Shown: one piece after another, positions 47,593 to 57,172 of the stretch | Layout of the letters: each line of letters starts with the position of its first letter | Numbering within the stretch: the stretch's first letter is position 1 | The notes under the pieces: model-generated | The model's input: only the letters and a program-made list of their open reading frames with translations | What the model was told of the DNA's origin: nothing | The model's database searches: none | From: Oscheius onirici | Taxonomy: Eukaryota > Nematoda > Chromadorea > Rhabditida > Rhabditidae | Assembly: GCA_932521025.1 (NCBI GenBank) | Contig: OW051470.1 | Span: 8,728,501-8,792,500, forward strand | DNA length: 64,000 nt | Direction of reading: 5' to 3' | Translations under genes and position numbers: made by a program

Positions 47593-49804
47593 TTAAAGGA
47601 GGCGGCCGCGAAAGAGTAAAAACAGTAGATTGAGAATGGCGGCAGAGACGAACAGAATGAGACAGAGGTTATGACATTGAGACCAGAACAGTTGACAGTG
47701 GAAGCGCTTCTTCGAAAAGTCCAGAGAGTTTTTTGTGTCTTCGCTGAAAAAAAAAGAGTGGTAATTAGATAGAGATGGAAGGCTACCGTCGTCTGATAAT
47801 GATCTCGGTAGTTGGCACAAACTTGGCCATAAAAAGGGCTGTCCCAATCGCACTGGTCATCAGGGCCAGACTGGCCAGAACGTAAAAGGCTGGAAGGAGA
47901 GTTATTAGTAAGAGGACAGGTTACTGAGGGACAGAGAGACAGCAAAAAAACTCACAGAGAATCGGCACATTCTTTGACCTAGGGAGATGCTCAGCTGTAA
48001 TCTCCAGAATCATCAAGTGAGCCAATTTGGCGGCAAAGCCCAGACTCAGCTGAACTACAGTAACTTCCAGAATTATTCCGATTCACCCTCTCCATATAAT
48101 TCTCCTCATTGACCGGTGACCAAAAGATGCCGAACATTACCAGGACGGTCAACATAAAAGAGGGAACGATCATTGCGTTTATGTAGTAGGTGCTGTTTCT
48201 CTTCACACGAAACATCAGAGAGGCTCCCGGGTACTCCCAGCCAAAGTTGTCTCGAAGATTGGGACCGGCTTCTGTCCAGACTTCCAGGGCTTCCCATTCA
48301 CCGTTGCTCTGTAATTGTCTCTCTGTTCCTCTGTGTCCCTCGGGGCAGTATCTCTACGCCCCCCCCCCCCCAACTTAGGTTTTTGGGGGTTGGGGGGGGG
48401 GGGGGGGGGAAATCTAAATTTTCCGGCTCTGGTTTGAATTCTCCAGCTTTGCCCCAGTGATCTTTGCAGAACATTTTGAAGGGTGAAAATGGTGTTATCA
48501 CTATGAGATAAAGTGGTTCTAAGCCAAAACTTCTCAACCAAGGCAAAAGTAATTTTTGAGTAATAACAGCATTTGCAAACTTCACAATGTTCTGCAAAGT
48601 TGTAGAGCTTGATCAGGGACATTGCTCACTAGGACAAAGCGGGAAAATTTGAACGAGAGCCGGAAAATTTAAGTTTCCCCGCCGCCCCCAAAAATCCAAG
48701 TTTAGGGGGAGGGGGTAAAGAAACCTGCCCGTGTCCCTCTGTCCCTCTGACTGTCTGCCCCCTTACCATTTCCTCAGTCGTAACACCTTCGAACAAATTA
48801 GCTACTAGGTCGACTTCAGTAGTCAGGAAGTTCCTGGAAGCCATTCGAATGCGACATTCTTGGGTATCGAAAGGGAAGGCCCAGCTCTAAAGCTCTGGAG
48901 ATTACAGTAACCAAGACCAGTTACTTTGATCTCGCAGTTGAAAGTTATCACAGCACTGGTGAAGAGTACAACTGATCCATTGTTAACGACCAGACAGTTC
49001 TGTCTCTCCATCTGGATGTTTGGACGGAAGTTGATTCTGAAGAAGACTTGGTCACTGTCGCTGTCACTCACAAGTCGACCGGCAGTACATCCGGAACCCA
49101 TAGCTTTTCCTGATTGATTAGCAGAGCCTTGATTTCATGAAAATCATGCGGATTCCATGTCAGTCGAAAGTCTGTCCAGTACAAATAAACTTCTACCAGC
49201 ATCGTAGCCGACTGTTCCGGTTCATTCTAAACCAGACTCACAGAAAACCGTCACTCTTACTATTTTTAACAGCTTCCCATACATTAGAGTCACTTTAAAC
49301 CGCTGTTTCTTGATTTCTCCCGAAGCGTAGCGATCTGAAGCTGAAATTGATTGAGTGCCCTGTCCTGGACGTGCTTGGGTTGGACTGACGGATGGACCGA
49401 CCTCTGGTATAGACGGCTGGCAGTTCGGAACGGTAGTTCGCCATCAAATGATCCAATAAAATTGTGGTACGGTCGAGGAATTGAGGAAGGGTTTCTGAAA
49501 TTTAACTTGGCCACATGCAAGCAAGTGCTGTCATTTCTTAGGTCCGACAGAATTTGCAGCGCGGCCGTCGCATGGCGCAGTCGGTTAGTGCTTCGACTGC
49601 GGAACAATGTGATGAAAGTTCGAATCCAGTTGAGGTTGAGATTTTTTGCCTTTTTTGTAAACCCGGATGCACTTTTCCCAAAATCTGCCGGAAAAAAAAC
49701 AAACCATTAGAAACTGCAGTAACTTGCTGAGACATATTAGAAAGAAGAATGGCAGATGTTATAGACAAAAATTGGTACATAGGAAGTATTCGACGGGAAT
49801 TCAT
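47593..49804 (-). CDS. Orphan nAChR-like Cys-loop channel subunit
   Basis: Ten exons join in phase: 49705-49804, 49402-49494, 49261-49340, 49072-49226, 48925-49036, 48767-48886, 48087-48308, 47956-48049, 47787-47889 and 47593-47743, giving 409 residues. Two introns are only 35-38 bp. The signal-peptide exon starts MNSRRILPMYQFLSIT. The binding domain shows WTDFRLTWNP, LWVPD and a 13-residue Cys-loop CEIKSWAFPFDTQEC; loop C lacks the paired cysteines of nAChR alpha subunits. M1 begins STYYINAMIVPSFML. M2 is preceded by MERVNLSLGF with glutamate at the -1' position, as in cation channels, but continues FAAKLAHLMILEI, with a lysine inside the pore segment and no leucine at 9'. The M3-M4 loop is very short (about 25 residues). 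This fits nematode orphan LGC subunits. Confidence 0.93.
48587..48622. repeat. Foldback family A fragment
   Basis: AATGTTCTGCAAAGTTGTAG followed by AGCTTGATCAGGG matches one half of family A. Located in the intron between exons 6 and 7 of the nAChR-like gene, together with long poly(C)/poly(G) tracts at 48360-48410. Confidence 0.55.
49563..49638 (+). other. tRNA-like sequence (pseudo-tRNA or SINE)
   Basis: TGGCGCAGTCGGTTAGTGC matches a tRNA A box and D arm, and AAGTTCGAATCCAG a B box, at tRNA spacing. Acceptor-stem pairing is poor. It lies in intron 1 of the nAChR-like gene. Confidence 0.5.
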
Positions 49805-50018
49805 TCCTAGTCTGAGGAGTCAGTCAGCCCTGAACGTGGACTGACTGCCAATTTGAAAATTGGTCCCTGAAGTACACACCTGGGGTCCATTTGGTCCCTA
49901 GTTTATATTCAGAGCGTTAAGGAGCAGGGCGTTGTCATTCCACTTAAAAATTACATAAAAAGGTTTATTGCTTGAGAGACAGATAAGAGTATAGTTATTT
50001 TCTTCAAAAATTTGGACA

Positions 50019-51417
50019 CTAGACGGCGAATCTGGTCGGCAGCAACTTCTCGTCCTCCAGACGGCGAATTTCCCTCTGGCGCTCCCTGTCGAAGATGGCG
50101 GATCTCTCGACTTGGAACTTGAGAATCTCCAGTGTGGGAGAGAGCTTCCTGCGGCCTTTTAGGTAGTCCAGACGGCTTCGGTACCGATCAGAGGGACAGA
50201 AGAACCACTCCTTGTGGTAAAAGTCACAAAATCGACATTTAAACGGTCCGCACGGCTCGTCTCTCGTCAGATGTTTCAGGCCGCATCTGAACAAAAAAAC
50301 GGGTAAATGGAGTGAAAATGTTCTACGTGGTGCAAATTCCTTTGTTCTGGAGAAGCATTTTTCTCTCTTCGAAATCGACGATGGTCGAGCAGTCCATGCT
50401 AGTGTGAAAGCCATTGCAAAAGTTGCAGACTCTTCGGATAGTCGGATGACAGCAATCTTCGTACTCGCAAGCGTGGTCCCGGCCTCGATTGACCTTTTCC
50501 GTCTTCTGCTTCTTAGCTGATCCAGTATCAGAGTGGTCGACTCTCTTTGCCGAGCTTCTGGACGAGACATGACAGTTTTTGAGACGGCAGTCATCTCGCT
50601 GGGAAGTGGACAGAGTGATGATCGAGGCGGGACTGTTACATGGCTCTGAAACAAAGAGTTACAGTAGAGGGACTGTCAACAGTAGGCACCGGGCACAGCA
50701 GTGCGCACTTTTGGGGGGAACCATGGAAACTTGGCACCCAATTTGAACAAAGGCTTAATATCCCACGCCGATCTTATGTTCAAAATGGGTGCCAAGTTTT
50801 TTCGCTAAATTAGTCTTCCCCGAAAATGCGCCTTGCAGGCACGCTCTCGGTCAACACTGACACGGGCCCGGTGCCCATGCGTAGTCAACAGATCAAGCAA
50901 GACTCACCAGCTTTCGGCTTTTTATCTGCCAATTTCGGAGAGTTTTTTTCACGACTCTCAGTCCGCGACTTCTTCTGGGGACGATCTTTCTCACGATCTT
51001 TGACCAGTGGAATTGAGGCAGGAGACAGAGACACAACGACTGAGCCAGTGGACAAAAGGTTCCGAATGGCTTCGGTCTCGATGACAAAGAGCTCTTTGAA
51101 GAATGAGCTGTCCATGGAAGGCAGGTTCTTCATGAAGCCCATGGTCTGGAAGTGAAAAATTTTGAAAAGTAGACAGAGAGATGGATAGAGTGACTGAGAA
51201 TCAGACTAACCAGGTACTGTTTCTGAATGGAGCAGGTCGTGTAGAAGTGGTGAAGAGCCTGTTGTGAAGAGATGAAGCCGACTTCGCACTGGGGACAGCT
51301 GAAGAGAGACGGCATCTCCAGATGCTTCTTGGCCGCATGCTCTCTCAGTTCATCCAAAGAGTACGGCCACGTCGAGCCAGGACATCGGGGACAGCAGACT
51401 ATGAGATTTGTACTCAT
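50019..51417 (-). CDS. Zinc-finger and retroelement-type zinc-knuckle protein
   Basis: Four exons join in phase: 51211-51417, 50908-51145, 50327-50645 and 50019-50286, giving 343 residues. The N-terminus has two C2H2/C2HC-like fingers (CCPRC...HAAKKH and CPQCEVGF...HHFYTTC). A long polar, basic linker follows. The C-terminal third shows VCNFCNGFHTSMDC, then ICTTCGLKHLT...C, then CRFCDFYHKEWFFC, a three-knuckle arrangement like that in the Gag-Pol linker of BEL/Pao retrotransposons. No protease, reverse transcriptase or integrase is present, and the gene has regular introns, so it looks like a host gene that captured or shares this module. Nucleic-acid binding is likely; the specific role is unknown. 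The ATG directly follows CGACCAG. A poly(A) signal is at 49964-49969 (minus strand). Confidence 0.85.
50684..50881. repeat. Foldback family D copy (198 bp)
   Basis: An inverted copy of the element at 20066-20265, with the same end GGCCCGGTGCCCATGC, the CGAAAATGCGCCTTGC segment and the central GAACATAAGATCGG. It lies in the intron 50646-50907 of the zinc-knuckle gene. Confidence 0.85.
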
Positions 51418-51740
51418 CTGGTCGGGAATTTGTTGAAATTGGCGACAATTTGTACTAACCCTGGAAGAGAAGAACTGAATATGGCCGGAGGACAGAATCG
51501 AAATGAGTAGAAGCGATAGGAAGAAAGTTGACAAGACTCGACAAGTTGGAAAGCGGAGGCAATTTTTTTACAAGTTCTGACTTGTCAAATGACCAAAAAA
51601 CAGGCATTTTTCCACGCTTAGCGAAGAATGTAGCCTGTTTTATTCGTATTAAAGCTCGAAGACATTATTTTAGAAAAATTCTGGAAAAGACTTGAAAAAA
51701 CTATTCAGTAACAAAAAAAAACTAGGCTAAAAACAAGAAT

Positions 51741-52357
51741 TCAGATCGAACAGCCGTTGTTTTTCTTCGTCAAATCCGGCATGATTCCTTCGTCTTTCAA
51801 TTTTCGAAGAGCCGGCGTCCAGTGTGACTCGGGCAAGTTTCGGAGCTCCACTCGTCGCTTTGAATACTGCGGATTGTTGTCTCTGGAAAAGGCTTATTTT
51901 GATGATTGTACACGAAAAAGTAAGCATTTTTACAGCATTTCTGATCCAGGAACACGAAAAAACATTGAACAGGTCCGTGTCTATGGGCTTTTAATGAAAA
52001 ACACGTGAAATAGATAAGCTAAAGGTTCGGACGGGTTGAGATTGTGAAGTTACTATATTTTTGGTTAATTTAGCTGGTGTTTAGCCTAAAAAGAGTGAAA
52101 TACATAAACTCGGGCAAGTTTACGAATAAACTGGAAAAGGACTAACCTTCGCCAAATTCGCTCCATTTTAGTGCACTGCCACACAGCTTCGTCCCAATAT
52201 GAGCATTGACCGACTAATTTTCCTGAAAATCCGATATTTTAAAACAAAAAATGGCTAAAAACGAACCGACGGGCTTATCTTGATGGCATCTCTGTAATAA
52301 TTCAATGAGGTAGTTACATTCGGACGTGTGGAGGTGAGGAGACAGATCTGGCAGCAT
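51741..52357 (-). CDS. CMC2: CMC2-like cytochrome c oxidase assembly factor (twin Cx9C)
   Basis: Three exons join in phase: 52267-52357, 52147-52222 and 51741-51882, giving 102 residues. The start MLPDLSPHLHTSECNYLIELL is the CMC2 signature (MHPDLSPHLH in vertebrates). The first cysteine pair is C-NYLIELLQR-C and the second C-SYWDEAVWQ-C, each Cx9C, the pattern folded by Mia40 in the mitochondrial intermembrane space. CMC2 is needed for early Cox1 biogenesis. The C-terminal tail (SKRRVELRNLPESHW) is longer than in vertebrate CMC2. The ATG lies behind TTTTTCAG, and the COQ8 stop is 230 bases upstream on the same strand, so two mitochondrial genes may share an operon. A minus-strand poly(A) signal is at 51638-51643. 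Confidence 0.93.
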
Positions 52358-52587
52358 TTTTGCTCTGAAAAATGAAGAAATTTGCTGGAAATTGGGCGAA
52401 AACTTGAGAAAGTAATAAAAAAAAATGAATAAAAAGCATTCGAAATCCCGCTAAGCTGCTCTTGGAAAATGCTCGGGTCTTCAAACACTCGAAAATACGA
52501 AATCCGCAAGTAACGGCCAAAGAACCAACAATTTCTCTCGATAAAATCTTTATTTAGCACCAAAATTGTGAGAAAAACTTAACAAAT

Positions 52588-55500
52588 CTACGCGTAATCT
52601 ATATCTATCTGTCTATCATCTTCCCCGTAACGATAATTCCTGTTAATTTCGCTGAAAAGACCGCCACAGGAGACGGTAGCCTTCAGCTTTGTGGCAAGAA
52701 GATACGAGCCGGAGAGTTTTCTGTGAAGTGAATAGATTTCTTCTGGAGGAGATGTTAATCTGGAAGAAATTGCTTGAAATGTTCCAGATTTTACTCACCG
52801 ATGCTCAAGCATTACCGGCACGAGTTTGTGAATCCGTTTTGTGACCTGTTGCTGTGAAAAATCGTACGGTGTTTGGCTTGTCAACGTCTCTCCCATGATT
52901 CTAACCGATTCCACATGAGCCTTTTCCATAATTTCACTCTCGTAGCCGGTCAGGAAGCCAATCTCACGGGAATATCTGGAAAAATGTCGGTATTTCAAAA
53001 ATTCACTATTTTGAGCTCGATGACATGATTTTCTTGTTTTGTGATGTTCTGAAAAGTTGTAGTTCTCGATTTCCTCTACAAATTTGCAGAACATCAAAAA
53101 GTCGAAAAAGTAGTTCTTCAACCCGAATAGCGTCCAACAATGAATGTCAGTGATGCTGTACGCAATCACATATAGTATTTTTATCATGACGGCAAAAAGA
53201 CTCACTCAAGTATCTTCTGATCATCCTCATCATAGGCTGCTTTTATTATCTGCATGTACTTGTCCACAAATTTCTTCGGATAGGCTCTAGAAGCACCAAA
53301 GTCTAGGAGAACTAGACGAGGCTCTCCAGTTGTTGGATGACTTCCCAAGTAGAAGTTGGACCAGTTTGGATCAGTCTGGAAAGCAGTCAACTAGTCTCAG
53401 TCTCTGTGACTCTCATTGACTCATATACCGTCCTGTCTTTCTGTACTCACTCATCCGAAATCTACCGTCTCAAGCACTCATTATTCTTGACTCAGTGAAC
53501 TTCCTTCATTCGCTCAGACTCTTTGTCCCAGTCGACTCAGCCCTGTTAACCTCTGATCGTATAGTTCAGTACTGTTAACTCAGTACTCGCTACTGTTAAA
53601 GATCGTGTCGTTAAAATAGTATATGTGGCAGTTCAAATTGACCGAACTAGTTTAAATTGAACAGATTTCATTCTTATTCTTTTTATTCGCTGATTGGTCA
53701 ATTTAAACTGCAACATAGACTCTCTAACTACTAGGGCTATAATCTGCTTCTGACACAGTCCAGTATACTGTAACTCTTCCCCTCTGAAGTTCAGAGTCTG
53801 AACCGTCTGTCTCACTGTCCCTGTCTCTCTCTACCTCTCTCTGTCTCCTTCCTTACCTGCATGAATCTCCACTCGAAGATCTCTTTCAAGCACAGCTCCA
53901 CAAATTTTCCAGCAATATAGTCTCTGACCACTTGAGGCTCGTCCAGACACTGATCTACCGGCTTTCCGACAATGAACTCAGTTGTTAAGACCCGATCCGA
54001 AGACAGTTCGTCCACGACGTCAGGAATGAAGAAGTCCTTCGAGTCGGCAATCAGTCTTCGGAACTCTCTGATGGCTCTGGCTTCTCTCTTGTAATCACAC
54101 TCTTGTCGTAGTTCTCTTCTAGCGACTTTCACAAAAGAGTCCAAAAACATTCCTTTCGGAAAAATGCCTCCGACTGAGAGTACAGAGACGAGATTATCGA
54201 TATCGGAGTCGATTCCTGAATAAAATTTCTGGTTAGAAGGGCTCAGAAGTTCGGAGACGGAGAGACTGATATCCTAAGAGAGACGGGGACAGACTGGAAC
54301 TGAACACTAACCTTCCGCCACTCCTGGATACTGTATTTTGACCGCTACTGTCCTTCCATCATGAAGTTTCGCCTTGTGGACTTGACCAATGGAAGCGGCA
54401 GCAAAAGGACGATCTTCAAAACTGGCAAATTTTGTTCTCCAGTCCGGACCGAAAGCTGAGGACATCTGGGCGTTCACCTGGAAAGAGAACAGTCCCTCAG
54501 TCTCTCTGTTCCCTTACCTGTCTCAAAGGCATGAAGTCAGCACTATGCCTCACTCTCTCAAAAATCTCTAACAACGCCGCTGGTACTGTGTCTGAATCTT
54601 GAATCGACAGCATCTGTCCCAACTTCAAAGCTGCTCCTCTGACTCTGCAGAGAGTCTGAACTATCCTGTCCGCGTTCTGTTGAGACAAGAATGGATTCTT
54701 GGCTTGTCCTTCCTGCATGACAGCCATTCCGAAGGTCCTTTTGGTAATTTCGGCCACAGCTCCGCCAGCCAGTCCAAAAGCCAGTTGTCCAAATGTTGCT
54801 AATCTGAAAGGGGTTGGTTTTGAGCGGAGAATAAATCATACCTCCCGATTCTGGATGAGGGAACTGAACTCTCTTTACTGTTCTCCAGAGGCACTGCTTT
54901 GTCGATCACGTCTACTCGGTAGTCTTTTGGAAGGGACGGTCTGTAGACCTGAAACTGTCAGTATCTGTCTCTCTGTCTCTCACACGGAAGTGATCAAACG
55001 GTACTTGCAATATCAAAAGCATTTTTCGGCATTTGCCACAGGAATCAGATGTTTTTTCTGATTGTGGGGGTTATCTCCGATTTTCCTAAACGATGGTTTA
55101 CGACTGCTCCAAATTGCCTTGACAACTTCATTGGTCCCTGAGCAATTGTAGATCGAGAAGCGGATGGCTGAGTGGTGAGCATGACAGTCTGGCAGTTGGA
55201 CGTTCTTGATACGAATCTTCCGGCTTTTGAAATTTTGTTTTCTTGGAGTCAACAGTTTTTCACCACGTTTTTTCTTGCAGATTTTTTTGCAAGAAAAAGT
55301 TCAAACACTTCCCTTGGTTTTTCTGTCTCTCTGTCTCTCTGACTGCCAGGCAGAGTCTTTCTCTCTCTCTTACCTTCACAGTCCTCGAGCTAAGAACATT
55401 CCTTGCAGCTTCATGAGCGCCCACAGATTTAGCAGCATCTATCAAAAACTTCTCTTCTTCTTCAGTCAGTGTCGGATCGTAGTCAACTACTTGAGCTTCG

Positions 55501-56142
55501 ACTTCACGCGTCTCCTTCCTTATTGTATTGACTCTAGCTGGTTTCTGACTCATAAACTGTCCAAGTTTTTCCAGAGTCGGTAGAGCTGACAGTGGCAGAG
55601 GAATGGCTCCTTGAGCGATGAATTGGGCTATTTGGGGTAGAAGTTCCGTCACGAAGGAATCTGGCCCAATTCCTCGTTTTTCATAGACTTTTTCTCCTGC
55701 AGCGTTGACGGTATAGCCTCCGGAACCGGGGTATCGGCCTGAAAATTCAGTCGGTGAGAAAAACAGCCTTCTCCCTACCTTTCGCCAAAAGTGCAGCAAA
55801 AGTCTGTATCCCAACAGCCACCACATTGGCTCTTTCTAGAACATCTTTACTGGTCGTCGATGGGAAAATTGAGGTCAGATCAGGGACTTTGAACTGTTGA
55901 CTCTAGAACTTGCTATAACAACACAAAAGTTAAAAACTTACAGACGAGGCCGGATTCAGTGGATCGACCACATTTCCACCTCCCACTGCCATCTGGAGCA
56001 TCTTCTTCGAGCAGTTCTTCTCCGCTCTCCGTCCCTGGTAGCCCAACTGACTCTGGAAGATGAGACAGGCTCCTTGTGCTATGGGCTTGGCTTCCTTCTG
56101 AGCCCAGCGGAGGGTGGAGGAGACGGCTGGACCGGCAGTCAT
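52588..56142 (-). CDS. coq-8: COQ8/ADCK3 atypical kinase-like ATPase
   Basis: Ten exons join in phase: 55942-56142, 55779-55902, 55374-55738, 54842-54948, 54518-54803, 54312-54477, 53857-54215, 53206-53375, 52799-52975 and 52588-52759, giving 708 residues. Hallmarks of the UbiB/COQ8 family are all present: the KxGQ motif KLGQ near residue 326, the Ala-rich loop AAAS near 387 that replaces the glycine-rich loop, the ATP-binding lysine in VAVKIQYPG near 408, DPNWSNF near 538 and the metal-binding LLDFG near 561. The C-terminus keeps LHRKLSG. COQ8 acts on the matrix face of the inner mitochondrial membrane and is needed for coenzyme Q complex assembly. The region before residue 265 is poorly conserved in the family, as expected. 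The ATG follows TTCGCAG by one base. A poly(A) signal lies at 52550-52555 (minus strand). Confidence 0.96.
53041..53095. repeat. Foldback family A copy (short)
   Basis: GATGTTCTGAAAAGTTGTAG and the inverted CTACAAATTTGCAGAACATC are separated by 14 bases. It lies in a COQ8 intron. Confidence 0.75.
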
Positions 56143-57172
56143 TCTGCGAAATATTTTTTTGAAATAGTTAGTACAGGAGAGGATAGAAAGACCATGAACA
56201 AGGATTTTGTGTCTGAGAAAACTTTTTGGTAAAAAAGTACGTTCGAACACGAAAATACGGTCAAAAATCAATCAGGTGTAGTAAAACGGAAAATTTCTTT
56301 CCCTGAAAAGAAAAGCTTAACAGTTTCGGAAGATTTGGGCGCCGCAAAAAAAATTCCAAAACGTTCTGGTAAGGTGCCCTGACCTGGAGATAAACTCCAA
56401 CGTATTTTTCATCTAAAGAGCTTTTAAATGAGACCAAATACCAATTATTATAATAGAAAATAAGTCTTTTAGACCTTCGCTAGTTTCAGTCGTTTTTCTA
56501 CTCAAATACCTGATTTCTCAGCTTGACAATGTTTTGCAAAGTTGTAGCCATGAAGAAAATCTACAATTTTGCTGCATTTTGTCAGACAAAACAGTGACGT
56601 TTTGAGCTGAAAAAGTGGACATGAAGTGGACACGAGTTGGAGTGCTACTGCTCCATATGCAGAGAGAAGTCTGTGAGGACTTTTCGTACCTTTGAGGAAT
56701 GATAACTTTATATCTTTTAAGATGATTCAAAGAACCGTCACAATTCATAAACTAACAAAAATAAACTAGTTAAACAGACCAAAAAATAGAAAAAGAGCCG
56801 AGAGGATGGAAAGTTCTCTCTAAAGTGCCCTGTAAAGAATCGACGGAGCTATTGATATACATAAAATGCGTTCAAAAAATGAAGAAAAAGCCAACTTTTC
56901 ACGCAACTTTTCTGCCGTCTACTACAGCCATTTCCGCCCCTTTTCGTCTCGAGACCCGAGTCAAGTAGCCTGGAGAGACAGCTGGCTGGCAAAGAGACAC
57001 TCACATGCCTGTCCCCCGTATTGATCTCTGCCAGCTGGGATCCCTAATTTCGGGCCTTTCTTATTCTTGTTTTAGGCTCCAAACTCTTCTCATTTAGCCA
57101 TTTCTATCAAAGAAATAGGGAAATATTTACAGATGTGCTAAAAACGAAAGTCTTGCCACAATAGAGAGAAAA
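56143..57172. other. Gene-free divergent promoter interval
   Basis: Lies between the starts of coq-8 (-) and unc-16 (+). It is A/T-rich, contains a short family A foldback (56528-56580) and no supported reading frame. Confidence 0.6.
56528..56580. repeat. Foldback family A copy (short)
   Basis: AATGTTTTGCAAAGTTGTAG and the inverted CTACAATTTTGCTGCATTTT flank a short spacer. Confidence 0.65.
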
